Shown here: positions 21,897 through 34,212 of the stretch, piece by piece | How positions within the stretch are numbered: position 1 is the stretch's first letter | Layout of the letters: each line of letters begins with the position of its first letter | NCBI GenBank assembly: GCA_947650285.1 | Contig: CANTFL010000599.1 | Location: 62,001-126,000 of the forward strand | Length of the DNA stretch: 64,000 nt | Origin: Hyaloperonospora brassicae | Taxonomy: Eukaryota; Oomycota; Peronosporomycetes; Peronosporales; Peronosporaceae | Direction of reading: 5' to 3' | Notes under the pieces: generated by a model | What the model saw: the letters and a program-made list of their open reading frames with translations, nothing else | What the model was told of the DNA's origin: nothing | Databases searched by the model: none | Program-made: the position numbers and the translations under genes

Positions 21897-22142
21897 CTAG
21901 TCATACTCGAGGCAGCTGGACTTGCAGCATTGACGGTAAATGTCGTACTTGCCCTGCGTCATTCGTCCGTAAAAATATTCGACACAGTCCTCGTGTGCCT
22001 CGATGGCATCATCAACGCGATATTGGCACCGACCTGTGAAGGAGCACCGAGCGGTACGCCAATTGCGATCCCAAGAGGCAACGACAGCGGCAGCGGTGGC
22101 GACAACGATGAAGACAACGACCAATCTGGTCTTCACGTTCAT
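21897..22142 (-). CDS. Small cysteine-rich secreted protein, candidate
   Basis: An 81-residue frame with complete start and stop. Residues 1 to about 22 form a classic signal peptide (two Lys/Arg, then a run of Val, Ile and Ala ending VVAS). The predicted mature part of about 59 residues has six Cys at 33, 39, 53, 72, 73 and 77 (pattern C-x5-C-x13-C-x18-CC-x3-C), enough for three disulphides, and two acidic/aromatic stretches. Small secreted cysteine-rich proteins are a common class of oomycete apoplastic effectors, but I do not recognise this family. The frame is short, so expression evidence matters. Confidence 0.55.
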   Translation of the reverse strand: MNVKTRLVVVFIVVATAAAVVASWDRNWRTARCSFTGRCQYRVDDAIEAHEDCVEYFYGRMTQGKYDIYRQCCKSSCLEYD

Positions 22143-23627
22143 TTTTCACGGAGGTTGTGAACTGTTGTGCTGTGCTTCGTTGGGCAAAATGTGGAATGAC
22201 ATTGCAGTGGCAATTCACAAGAAGCAAGCGCGCCATGATACACGAAGACGAGAGCTAGCAACAGGACGAGGTATCTCCATACCAAACTACAAGCGTGCAA
22301 ATCAAGGAGCAGCGCAAACCGCGCGAGCGAACGTCCACAGCATGCAAACGTGTGCATGGATTCTTGTCCGCATATGGCACTTTTTACCACGCAAACGTGT
22401 GTATGGATTCTTGTCCGCACAGTACACTTTTAATCCAGCGTATTCGTACATCTTTGACAAGGGTCAGTACCGCAGTTTACACATGTCAAGCTCCTTTAGC
22501 TCCTATGGGCCACCTGTTGCTTACAAGTCTTATACTTTCCTTGTTGTATCTATCAAACCAGCGACATCGCCGCCTTTTCGTGGTGCTAATATTAGATGGT
22601 ATTACCACGCATGACCACGCATGACCCGATAAGACCATCAAGCACTCCGTACCACAACCCACACTCACGCCGTTCCTATATGCGACACTACAAACATGTA
22701 TGGAAGCAACGCGATCATAAGACTACAGCAGTGTAACACACGGTCATTATCACAAAGTTCGATAAAAAGGCGCGACCGAGCAAGCACCTGCTCCACCAGC
22801 AATCACCCTTCCACGCAGCTGTATCGTTGATAGCCTACGCGTGTCAGCTTGCCAAATCGACACAAGCCCTGCACATGCAAGAGGTTCGGCTTTATCGCAA
22901 AAGCCTTATCCCGACCGACGAGCGAGCTAGGACTGAGTCTGTGTGAGGTGAAAGCCGAGCTTCTCATTCATTCAGCTTCTGCGCGCATAGGATTGTACGT
23001 TGGCGCGTGTCTGTACGACATGCGTGACGCGTTTTGCATCCGTAGGGCGTGAAACACGAAAAGGAAGAGTTCGTGATCACTCTCCTTGCTCGGCGGTAGA
23101 GGAAGCTCCCCATCTCTCTTCCTCTTCCGATCGCACCGTATCGTCAGCCGCACGTGTTGTCGCACAGGTAAAATCAAGCTGTCGACTCTCTTGTCTATCA
23201 CTCTTTTCTAGGACGTAGTAGAAACACCAACGAGTTGCTTTGTCTCACAACAACCATCACGTCATCACTGTGGTTATAGCATGTCACAAGTATCATCTCG
23301 TCCTCCAGCCGTCTTAGCTGAAAAACCATCCGAAATGAGCACGTGAACATTCAACACTCGATTCCATTTTCTATACTGGATCATTGGGTCAAAGGAATAG
23401 AGCTCCAAGCTTGCTACTTTGTCGTCTATGCGGCTTCGAATTAGCTGGAACCGTTACAAGAAAGCGGGCGGCCGGGCGGAGGTGGGGGTAGAGTGGCGCT
23501 TGCAAGAGGAGGTCTGAATCACGTCATAATCAAACTAAATTGCGCTTACCTTATGATATCGAAGAAGGGAGTCGAAGCTTTCGACGTCCGACGTACCTCG
23601 TGGGCTATATGAAGTTTGGAATCTCAT
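22143..23627. other. Region without recognised genes; short tandem duplication
   Basis: A 29-bp unit beginning GCAAACGTGTG occurs twice, at 22344 and 22391 (47-bp spacing, one mismatch seen). Otherwise I see nothing I can name. The stretch ends where the inverted duplication begins at about 23628. Confidence 0.4.
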
Positions 23628-26600
23628 TTGCGTCATTTAATCCTTGCAAAGAGAATTGCTTATCCAGATCGCGATCATCAAGTGTCCAAATGAAGTGTTC
23701 CACATGTTTACGACGTACATCCCGCGATTCGTCTAGAATTCGTATAATTGCTCCTATCACCGCGACATTCATACGATACTGACATCCCAATGGCTTTCCT
23801 TTATTCGCTTCTTTGCATAGTAATAATGACTTCCTACCGACATTCCATTGCCTCCATATGGTACGAAAAATATGTCTAGAAGGTCGTTCCATGAGCGAAG
23901 AGTAGGTCGGCTCAGCTGGGTAAACCAGTTTCGTACGGGGCCCGTGAGAAAAACATCGACCACTAGGCACTTTTCTTCATCTGGGTCTCGGTGGCTTAGC
24001 CATGCGGGCTTGACCTTGCTGATTCAGCTCCTGTTCCAAACTTTATACCTGTTTTTTTGTTAAATTGCTTTAGCTGCGCAATCGCAGACATCCAAATCCT
24101 TGGAGCGGTAAGTTCATCATCGGGTGCTGTTTCCGTATATGATACCCGTGGCCGTCTAAGATAGTCTTGCTAGATGTATTCTGGATCTCCTCCATTAGGG
24201 TAATATGGGTCCGATCTGTATTTACGCGATCCGACCGATTCCATCTCGACATCCGTAATACATATCTCCTGCTTCCTCAAACGTCTCACAGTCTGACTTA
24301 AATAGACTACTTGGCGAGCTTGTTAACGTTGCTCTTAATGATAAGGTCTCATGGCAGCTTTGGCATACATCTGTAGTGGTCCTGGTATCTTCGGGCTTAC
24401 ATCTTCTTCGGTCCATGCAGCTGCCGAGCTCGACTCGTCCTTGGCCCTCACAACGCGATTTCGCAGACGAGTTACCCCATTTGGGGCCATACGCCATCAG
24501 ATGAATACCGATCAATATATCTGATTTAATCTCTGAATTGGCGTATGCATACTGCGATGATTCAGTATGGTTGCCTCTTGGGGCATCTGCGACCGCCAGA
24601 AAATATTGATATACGCGCTCGTAGTCGGCTCTCAACGAGATGTCCGAGGTATCTGCGTTTGCCGAAAGCGCTTGATCTTCGTTTTTATATTCATACTTTG
24701 ACGAAAACATCTCTTCATATCGTAATCTATACGCCTTAGTCACCTAATCTTGTATACAAGCCAGTAACTTCTTCGCGTTAAAACCCCCCATGACTTAATC
24801 CTGCACCCGTCACAGTTGGGTGATTCCGTTAATCCGTAACAGCGTCTATGATGCTGTCGCTGGTTCTGAGATCGGGCCTCAAATCTTTCCGATCATCCTG
24901 GGCTTAAATATGTGTAGCACCGGGTTGCTTGTCAGCAACGTCTTGAGAACCTTCCAATATTACCCCTCTGTCGAAAAGGTCCAATTGCCACCTTTCCATT
25001 GCCTCCTCTTCTTCCACATTTTTTGGCCGACCGATCATCGACTTTCATTGGCGCGATCACGTTGGTCAAGATCCTACGCTGCTTTTAATGTCCTTGCCAT
25101 CTTGGCCTCTTTCTTCTTTGGTATCACAAGAGTGGTCTTCGATGGATTTTGATCGGTTTTGACAGAAAATTTTGTACCTTGCGAATAATGCTTTACAGCA
25201 CGATCCTCTTTGTTCATCAAAGAGACTTCAAGATAATGTCGAGGCAAATCTTCCAGATCGAGCGAGCGATCTTCCTTTATTACTTTTGTAGTATCTGTGC
25301 CCTTCCAAAACTCTGAGAAGTCGGGGATTTGTTCATTTCGCGCGTCTTCGGCGATTCCTATGCCTCGGACGCTTCAATCCCAGATTCAGTCTTTAATTTG
25401 GCTTTCTCTTCAAGAGAAGCACGGTAAAAATACCAAGTCAACAGAAGATACGGACACACGCGTCATTGTGCACGAGTAGTGATCGCTATTTTGAATAGTC
25501 GATTCTAATTCTCCACTTTCACTCGGAAGACCGACTAATGGAGGGGGTACTCCGATTCCGTGTTATATGCTTTGCTCACCTTGTATATCTGTCGTTGAGG
25601 CGGATTGCACACTCCCAGGGGGACCTGAGTCGATGCCAAGCTTAACCGTGGTTGGGATTGGTGCTGGCTCGTGATAACCTTCACACGATAGCGAATGTAC
25701 TTGTAAGGTGCTTGATATTCGTTACCTTGATCTCTACGAGATCGCCTTGTCTAACGTAGCTACTTGATTTGCGAGCCTTTTGACCCCATGAGTCGTCTCG
25801 CGATCTTGCACCTTATATTTCGTGCTAGTAGCGCCCGATGGCAGTTGGGTTTATGTTGACGTTCATTGATCCCTGGCCAAACAATCCAGGGATACAACTT
25901 GATTAAAGTATGCAGCTTTCTTGACGTCGGGTGGCCAATGATTCAACCCATAATAGAAAGCGACAAAGTACTTCAAATCACAATTAACTCTGTTAAATGT
26001 TGACCTGTCAAATCCAAAAATGTAACAGATCGATAGACCTATCCGTCACACGACTTTCGAAGCCACGCGTCACCTTCCCAAGAGGTCGCCCCTTGTACCT
26101 ATGTGGTTTACATCAAGTGAATTTTCTTTGGAACTTTAGCGTGGCCTATAGCCGACTTGTGTACAGCAGATCGAGATCGAGAAATCAGATCAAAACCAAG
26201 GGAACGTGTACACAACAGATCGAGATCGAGAGATAGGATCGAGACCGATAATTCGAATCAATATCGAGAGCCACCCATTCCAGACCGAATTCTTATAATC
26301 AGAATCTTTATCGGAGTTAACAGACGCCTTCGATATGCTGTATCTCACGGCCAACGCAACGATTACATCTCGTGATCACTTTACCACAGTCGAGTGTAGA
26401 ATGAAAACGGGATACGCGATGTAGGCTCAACAGGTTTGGAAAAAGCGAAATCCTCAATGTTTATATTACAATCTGCCTTTATTATACAGAAGTTCGATGC
26501 AAGACCACAGACACATAAACAAGTACTTCTGCAAGAACACTAAAAACCAAGAAGCTTCTAAAGCTTCTTCACATCGACAAGGTAGTGACCAGTCGGTAAC

Positions 26601-26730
26601 AGCCTTGATCGTTTCGGGATCACGACGTACGACGATCGTTCTCACGGTGCACCCAACACTTGGTATTTTGCTCGACACAAAAAATACACTTCTTTAGATT
26701 GTCGCAAACCTTATGCTTGCTCATAAGTTG
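23628..26730 (-). repeat. Left arm of a large inverted duplication
   Basis: Matches the reverse complement of about 53500-56625. Blocks at 24820-25152, 24222-24743 and 23629-23963 recur as 55091-55423, 55500-56021 and 56280-56625 on the other strand with few differences. The match stops sharply at about 23628 / 56625. The arm holds the start of gypsy B joined to the truncated RT of gypsy A. Confidence 0.9.
23629..24743 (-). pseudogene. Gypsy B gag remnant (left arm)
   Basis: Minus-strand frames show a gag N-terminal region (24743-24222) and a gag core with GPVRNWFTQLSRPTLRSWNDL, followed in a shifted frame by KHVEHFIWTLDDRDLDKQFSL. These are recognisable as the capsid of an oomycete gypsy family different from A, C and gypsy 1. 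Truncated at 23628. Confidence 0.7.
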
Positions 26731-27850
26731 AAGAACCTAACGAGCATGTGGTCTGTGAACCTTCACGTCCGTCTTTACATTGATAGCCCGTCTATGGACG
26801 AACACTTTGTCACGGTTATCTCGGTGCGAAATCCTGCACCGGTCTCAACCGATTTGTCACACATCTGTTGTATGTATCATGGGCGTTACTTATCCCATGT
26901 GGCATCACTAACTACTCCCACAGCATACCGCTTGTGGTGCTCACTGCTGTGTAAGGGATCTACCGTTTATGCGTGATGATCTGATAGAAGCCATCCATCA
27001 GTTCTATGGACGAGACAATGGTACTCTTTGACATACGATCGATGATTACGTCCTTCCCCGGTATCAGTGTCTGAGTCGGTACCCTTGCAGCATTCAATTT
27101 GTTGAATGAGTGCACTATACGCCATCCTGCTGTGGCCTTTTGCACACAGAAGGTCGGAGAGCTGTGAGGAGATGTTGATTCCTTAACATGATATGCCGCT
27201 AAGCGATCGGCAAAGATCTGGCCGATCGCTAGCAGCTTTTCACGAGGCAGTGGCCACCGCTACATGACACAGTACTTTGAGCCCGGTTTGAGCTCGATCT
27301 CGTGCCGAGTGCTTATGTCCTTAGGCAACTCGCAAGGTAAGGATTCAGGAAATACGTCCTTGAATTCAATCAAATCCTTATACAAAGGATTTGCCTGAAG
27401 TGACTCCCAGGATTGCGACGTGTATCGCTCAATCCAAGTCTTCTTATCGAGTACACTTTCGTCCATCGATGAGCTGCTGAGAACCCGTTCGTTCTCAGCA
27501 AATACTGTGGCCGACCGAATATCGGCCACATACTCATCCTCTGTGACGAGTATGCAGATCTGCTTGACTTTACCACTACGCAAGTCACGCAAGAACCGTT
27601 TCGGTTCTAGCGTTGGCAACTGAGTTATCTCCGAAGTTAACTTCGGAGGCACAATCAGATCAAGCGTATGAGCGTCTACGCTTGATCCGTCATTGACCAA
27701 GACGTTCAACATCTCGGTTACTTCCTGGGAACTTTCTTCCTCAGGTTGCTGAGGACCTGATCCCTGAGCATGTGACTCTTGAGTAATTACTTCCTCAAGT
27801 ACGTGGGGTCTTATTCCCTCGACGTCTTCTGACTGTGGCTGTGCAACCAC
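26466..27850 (-). pseudogene. Gypsy A reverse transcriptase, dead and truncated
   Basis: Linker and RT fingers are readable (ESLQANPLYKDLIEFKDVFP, then WRIVHSFNKLNAARVP, SSIELMDGFYQ). After ITHKR comes a stop shared with gypsy C and A'. The catalytic block reads RDKVFVH where FDDIFVH is expected, so the second catalytic Asp is lost. Near 26466 the similarity ends. Confidence 0.85.
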
Positions 27851-27867
27851 AGTCAGGTACCGATCAT

Positions 27868-28584
27868 CTACGGTCGACCCTCCAGTCGACCTAGGATATC
27901 CGTGTTGCCGCTTGTGGGCAACCGGTTTACTCTTGTTTGGATGTCGCCCGCTAGGCGTGCATCCACGTCCCGGTCCACTCGACTTATTCGAGTGGTGGAC
28001 CTTCGGCCCGCCCGTACTTCTGTACAGTCGCCGGGATCTTGCTCCACAGTGTAGTGATTAACTACACTGTGATCTTGTGCGGTCGTGCGAACGACCGAAC
28101 CGCAAGTGAGGCCATCGCACTCACTCGCAGAACATCCACACGCTTGTGGACGCTCCGAGATGTTCATTAGATGGCCATCTGATGTGAAAGCGGCAGGCAT
28201 CTTCACGGATCGATGCTGCCAGCTCACCCTTGGTAATCCCAGGACGACATCAAATTTGTCATCCAGATCCAGTGCGATGAAGTCATCATCGTACTGTTCG
28301 CCCTCCAACGTGTAGTGGATTCCTACTACACGTTTCTCAACGGTAATCGATACGCCTGTTGCAAGGCGCACCGTAATTCTCGTGAGAGGGATGTCGCGCT
28401 CAAAGAACTTGAGCCTACGACCCTCTAGTGACTGGCGACGAAAAAAGTTGTTCGACGCCCCACAGTCTACTAGGGCACGAAGCGACAAATCATTTGTCGC
28501 TTCCAACTTCAAGGTGATGAGCGAAACGTCATCACCAGGTGCAGAGACACACAATGATTGTGTATCTGGAGCAAATTTCGTCAA
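27868..28584 (-). pseudogene. Gypsy A aspartic protease
   Basis: A frame of 238 codons with ALVDCGASNNF in the place of the retropepsin D-S/T-G motif (DCGA, a known variant in such elements) and a downstream DVVLGLP block. The plus strand of this coding region holds several hairpins shared with gypsy C. Confidence 0.8.
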
Positions 28585-29794
28585 GAGATTTGCAAATTCT
28601 CTTTAGGTTACTAGACCAGTCGGCCGCTCCGCCCATACTGAGCCCGACCATTTTTTGATGGTCTGCTTTTATGTTGCGGTTTTGCAACACGTTAAACCTA
28701 CACCTTTTGCTTTTTTGGAAAATAGACGACCATTTCGCTTGGTCCTGTATAGTACTGGGCGAGTGGCACTGCACTCGTAAGTGTAGTGTCCCAACTTCTG
28801 GCAGCGATTGCAATTCTGCAATCGCTTGTTGTTTAAAGAGTGAGGTCTCTTGCTCTCAACATAAAAGAGGTCCATTGGTTCTGGACCTATGGTCTCTTGT
28901 CGTCTCGGTGGACGATAAGTGCTCGAGCTAGCATGAGCCTGTACCATACTAAAGACTTCCCGTTCCGCTGCTGAAAAACATCTTCTAGATTGTTTATCAC
29001 TAGGCAGAACAGGTGATTCCGGACGGGTTTCTCTGAGAGCCCTTACATGAAAACAGTAATCAACATGTGTTCATGTACAGAATTAGCAGTTATATAACTC
29101 GAAAGGAGTCGTATCTGCTGAGCATAAGTTTTACATCACGCTTTTCCTGCTTAAGTTACAGGACCTCTGATCGAGCTCTAAACTTATACATTGGCGGCTC
29201 AAAAGTTTACCTGAGCCGGGTTTTGAAGGATTTGAGCGACTCAAAAGCATATGGGTCTCTCATCTCTAGCCCTAAGGCCGAAGTCTTGGCACGTCCCGTC
29301 TAATGGGATTAAGCAAATGTTAATTAGATTTTCTCATCGTCGATACGACGTGCCTTTATGGCTCTGTCGATTTCGACGAACCGTAACAGCAAGGAGTATT
29401 CCTCGACTCCTCTATACTTAAAGATATCACACAGCAGAATTAAATTGCTGCTGTCTCAGCAGCTCAGTCAGTTGAGCATCGAGTTTTCTTAACTGCTCAG
29501 CGTGTTGAGAGCCTTGCTGGTGAATCAAAGATACTTTCTCTCGTTCAGAGCCAAATTAATGTTGAATGAAGCTGGCGATGGCTGCATGTTGTTGGTCTAC
29601 GCTAAGAGATTCCAAAATAGCGATAACGCCAATATCGCCCACGGTAGAGCTCATTCGCCCTACCGCGGCGCATTCGAGGCGAATCAAAAGAGCGAAGCCT
29701 TTACGTGTGACGTAAAAGCTATCGCCCTAATCCATCATGTTCATGTTGGATGAGGTAAGTGTGGTCGCTAGACAGACAACGAAGTCCTACCATG

Positions 29795-30240
29795 TGTAAC
29801 GGGGCACGCCTTGTGTCAATTCGACACAACGTTGTGTGCATTCGCCGTTACGTTTACGTGGCGTGCGAAAGCGCAGCGAAGTAGGAAGAACTCAAAAACT
29901 ATGTCCAAGGAAAAAAGTAGAACTGTATTTAACATGGTTATGTTTCTTAATAAACCATCTTTTGTCTTCAGCTAACTATATTAAAGTACAATTTCCTATG
30001 TGGATCTATTGCTCACCACCCAGTGCGCACGTCCAGCAGCGATACGTGATTTATCTGGTTGATGTACCGTGAACATCAACCATCAGGTGGAGCAACCCAT
30101 AAAATAGATATAACCCTCGGGGGTTATATTCCTTCAATCTTACTCCTTAAGAGTAATGTTAATTGAACAATATCAAAAAAGATAATGTTCAAAATTAATA
30201 CAAAGATATCAATTTTTATGTAACGGATCACCCCGTGACA
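29795..30240 (-). repeat. Gypsy A 5' LTR
   Basis: 446 bp; plus-strand ends are TGTAACGGGG and CCCCGTGACA, a terminal inverted repeat. Internal hairpins include TTGTGTC/GACACAA and GGTTGATG/CATCAACC. Similar to 47821-48286. Confidence 0.85.
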
Positions 30241-32059
30241 GGTACCGCCAAGAGATTAGGAAGGCCCGGGGTGGGCAACACTCGCTACCAGCGAATGAAA
30301 GAGTCTCTTCGGCGACGAGCCAGTGCCCAATAGCCGGCATTATTTGAGTCTTGTCAAGTGACAAGTCGGTGACCCAATAGACGGCACTGTTGATTGTCTT
30401 GTCGAGCGACAAGCCGATGGGCCTCAGCTCAGGGCACTGTACATCTTCCAGTCCGGCGGACACTCCGCCAGGTGATCTGCAAAATCGCGTGAGAGCAGAC
30501 TTCCATCCTTTAAAGTGAAGTAACCGGACGAGAAAGTTTCAGAAGATGCTGAGCTCAGATAGACTTCTGGAGAAAGTGGTTGTGAGATATAAGTTTGGCG
30601 AGAGCCACAACTGAACCCCGAAGGGGAAAACAGTGAAGGATTACCTTCACGTACCAGCCCGTTGCCCTGACTAAGATCGTCGATTGTTGTGTTGTACGTT
30701 GATACTGTTGTATTACCGATTTGACTAATTACTATAGCACATGTACGAGCAATGCTCCACCATGAATCTCTCATGAAACTTCTAGTCACACTGCAAGCAC
30801 ACAAACATATTGAACGCCTACACAATGACGTGTGTTGCAAGTACGTAGCGTCCAATAGGTTTGTTTGATTGCCGTAAGGTTAGAACTGCATACGAGATCG
30901 TGGCTAAAATAAGCTGTGGAGCTTTAAAGCCTTACATTATCCTAATGATACCACGGTAATACATATGATTGCTTTGTCGAAAGTTAGTGCAACGTTGGCA
31001 GCTCGGCATCATGATGGTTGTCTACAGTCCTTATATGTAGCACCACTGTAGAGGAGCTACCTAATCTCCTGAGTCATAGAAAGACTCAGAGAATACTTAT
31101 AAGTACAAGAGTGACTTAACCACTCAGAGTCTACTTAGTTCTACGGATCTCAGCTAAAAACTTAAGGTTTAAACTCTCTTAGTTCCTTAGAAATTTTAAC
31201 CAACGTATATTTCTATAGGACTAAGAGAATTTAGACTCAGCGAGTCACACAAGCTCGTAGAGCTCTTTAGTCCTTGTTCAAGGAACTAGTGCTTATGAGA
31301 ATTACACGGTACTTATCGCTCAAGAATAAATGCCTTGTAAGGTTTCTTACTCTTAGCAATCGGAGCCCAAGCCTTGGGAAGGCAGAGAGCGCTAGAAGAT
31401 CAAAAAAGTTATTTCGTTTTATATGAAAACAATCTATCCTAAATATTCCTAATCTAGATCTTATAGTCCTGAACTAGCACTAGTAGAGGATTTCCAGCCC
31501 CGTGACTGACATATATCAGCTCCCTTATACAAGTAAAGTCTTATCGATATTGATATTTAGGGTATACCCTCCATGGTGTAAACCACACAGCCTCATTGGT
31601 TCATGACCGACGTATACAACTCATACCAACCACCATTAACGTCCCTCTATTCTTGCTGAAGGAGCTGTCGCTGTCTATGCGCACGCGCCTTCCGGCAGCA
31701 CCGGCTTTCTGATTCGTAAAGACCCAAAGGTCGTTTACACGAGCCATTGTGATGCCCATGTGAGAAACTGTGTCACATGGCGCGACTTGTCGCCCTGTCA
31801 GCATCTAACATCATTTCAGGCCGCCGGGTACGTGCGGCTGAGTAAGGTAGTAAATACATCGTAATAAGTAGATAGGTTAGGTCTGACGCCTTACATGACT
31901 TCATCTAATGACGACACAATCTGACGTCATTATCTGGCGTCACCAAAGAATCCCTAGACGAACCTAGAAGGATAGGCTGAGATGTATCACAGGTGAGCGC
32001 ACGAAGGTCGTAAACAGTTCAGTCGTCAATTTACCAAGAAACACAAGAAGTCACCACAT
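30241..32059. other. Decayed LTR-like, hairpin-rich sequence, no gene
   Basis: Stretches near 30300-30700 and 31036-31400 show the same style of small consecutive hairpins as the gypsy 1 LTR (for example GTGAAGG/CCTTCAC near 30633). The start TGTAGAGGAGCTAC near 31046 resembles the reverse complement of the gypsy 1 LTR end. Too decayed to place boundaries. Confidence 0.4.
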
Positions 32060-33720
32060 CTGGTAGCACTTGTTTGTCCCTGCCGTCTTTGCCGTCTCGG
32101 CCGTCTGCCGTCCTAGATGTCATTGCCGTCTCCGCCGTCTGCATGATCCGCCGTAACGCCGTTACCGCCGTCCCCGTCATGCTCACCGTCCCGCAGCACT
32201 GCCATCGCCGTCACCGCTCAAGAGCAGTGATCTGAAGCATCCATCGTAAGTCCCGTTCTTTAGGGCATTGACTTCTTTTCATTGGCTTTAATTCCTACCG
32301 GGCCATTAGTACTGCTACCGTTATCGAGGTCGTGGTCTTATCAAAATATAAATCGAATCGTTTCGGAAATAAGTCAGTTTTGCTAAAGGAAGGTTATAAC
32401 TTCGGTTCATGACCCGCCAACCGCGCAAGCAGCCTACGCCCTTCAAAACCAACGACTCGCTGGGTCAGCTGTCCGTGACAAAGCCAGAAGCAGCCACTAA
32501 GTGCCGTGGAGACCTACTGGAAGCAATCCGTCACACCAGACGCATTCTTGTCCGCTTCGAGAAGCACCTGGACACGGCTCAGAGCCCCCCGACTCGCGCA
32601 AACTCATTAAGACTTGGCTGCTGGAGCACGCTAGCAGCGTGCTCATCTTTAGAGCACTGTGAGCCTGCTCATATTACGCGAGATTGCCAAGCACACGAGC
32701 AAAACCTACCGGGTCCCCTATTCCGGTCCATAAGGCAGAAGCACCTAAACCCTATCTCCGCCAAGTACAATTGACTTATCGTTTATATCAGTTTGTTACT
32801 GTATACTTTCATAATGTCCACCCCCAATGACTTCAGATCCGCATACACAACTGCTGCAAATTATGGTTGCGACTATGGAAAAACACAATCAGTTGCTAAA
32901 GCAACTTCAAAGGTCAAAACAATTATCAGTAATGAATCTCGAAGGCGTTAAGCTTCCGACGTCTGGTGGCAGATTAGACGAATCTTTTTAACCCTACAAG
33001 GATCAAGTAGAGCAATTTTTTTGCAAGAGAAGTGAACTGGAAGCGTTAAGAGCTCTATCTACGTATTATAGCCGTTTTGGGGGGCACACTATAGCACAAA
33101 GATAGACAGTGGTATGTCATCCAAAAGTAGCACATCACAAACGTGAATGACGTCTTCTTATAAATTGAACAAGAATTCGTTCCAGCTGATTTACAAGATC
33201 GTCTGCGTGAAGAAATGAATGATATGAGAGAGAGCGATCGCAAAGACCTCCTTAAAATATGTCGGCAAGTTTCGCCACGTGATTACTCAAGTCCGAGACA
33301 TGAGCGAGCTGGACCGAATTATGTACTTCTTATGCGGACTTCCTCGTCGTACGCGAGAAGGGGTCCAGTACCGTCGCTGTACAACGATGTCGGAAGCTAT
33401 ACTGATGCGTTGGAATTTGACCGTTCTCATCCGCCGAGGTATTACCGTGGTAGCTTGCTAGATATACCTAGGTACAGGCGTACGAAAATAGTCGTCGATA
33501 TAAAGCGAACACTGGACTAGAGCCAATGGGCGTTTGCACCGTGCATATTCATTCTCGAAACGAATGTCGCAGCCGGAATTTAAATTTCAAATGCTGTAGT
33601 CCGAATCATCGCTCCGCACAGTGTCATCAGCTCCGCACAGTGTCATCAGCTCCGCACATGTACTGTTCGAGAAAACACGAATTCCGGACGAAACTATCAG
33701 CATCAGGTACATCGTCATGA
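32060..33720 (+). mobile_element. Gypsy remnant: primer site, leader repeat and gag
   Basis: CACA followed by TCTGGTAGCACTTG at about 32055-32073 looks like an LTR end plus primer site. A GCCGTC-rich leader follows, then a frame from 32409 and a decayed gag: NLEGVKLPTSGGRLDESF near 32935, QVRDMSELDRIMYFLCGLPRRTRE near 33285 and a CCHC-like CCSPNHRSAQC near 33590. Protease and pol are absent. The gag differs from A/C and from B. Confidence 0.7.
32082..32218 (+). repeat. Imperfect GCCGTC hexanucleotide repeat
   Basis: About a dozen degenerate copies of GCCGTC/ACCGTC in the leader between primer site and gag. Confidence 0.7.
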
Positions 33721-33959
33721 TGTCAACAATTTAGACAGCCGTGAGGACGAACAAGACACAAGTGTTGATAATCGAGTCACGATCAATTCCGTGAAGGTAC
33801 AACAAAGTTCAAAGGTATCATCTATTGCCATTCACTCATGTAGCTTGAGGGCGGACACACCAGCGCAGAGTCGACTATTCGTTCGTGATGCTTATGCGTA
33901 TTGATTAAAAAGATTTAGTCTGAGGTGGTTTTTTTAGATAACAACGAGTAAAGTTCGGT

Positions 33960-34212
33960 GTCACTATGATCTGTATCATACACGTGTCTTTCCAAGGCGA
34001 ATTAGATCGTTAAGAGTTCAGCAAAAAATTTGTTAAGGCACTTACTCTTGAGCACTCTGTGGTGTAATTCTTTGAATCGTTTGCTCCCCTTAAACATTAA
34101 TTGTAAACTATCGATCTTGTTAAATATCTGAGTCGGGTTCTTTGAACTAACGTTTGTTCACTGAGCGTTAAGTTTACCTCTAACTGAAAAAGCTGCGTAG
34201 CTCCGCTACAAA
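33960..34212 (+). repeat. Decayed LTR fragment of the gypsy 1 family
   Basis: From about 34045 to 34212 it follows the gypsy 1 LTR (GAGCACTCTGTG, GAATCGTTTG, CTGAGTCGGGTTC, TAGCTCCGCTACA) with many substitutions. Its end abuts the broken RPAP1 sequence. Confidence 0.75.

Larger units (their letters stand above)
26466..30240 (-). mobile_element. Gypsy A: truncated TGTAACGG-type gypsy element (LTR-gag-protease-RT)
   Basis: Read on the minus strand: 5' LTR (30240-29795), a TGGTAG primer site, decayed gag (about 29780-28600) with a CCHC knuckle (CNRCQKLGHYTYEC), protease (28584-27868) and RT (27850-26466), where it breaks off against gypsy B sequence. RNase H, integrase and the 3' LTR are missing. 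It is close to gypsy C and A' over the shared parts. Confidence 0.88.

Noticed and set aside
24820..25152. 110-codon hydrophobic frame, mirrored at 55091-55423
   Set aside because: Antisense to the gypsy B gag leader and identical only because of the inverted duplication; the hydrophobicity comes from reading a Lys/Glu-rich region on the opposite strand.
26713..26976. 87-codon frame recurring identically at 53267-53530 and nearly so at 43981-44322
   Set aside because: It is antisense to the RT block of three related gypsy copies; its conservation follows from nucleotide identity of the copies. Not annotated as a gene.
32082..32218. GCCGTC repeat considered as a CRISPR-like or satellite array
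   Set aside because: Units are short, degenerate and without spacers; it is a leader repeat of a gypsy remnant in a eukaryotic genome.
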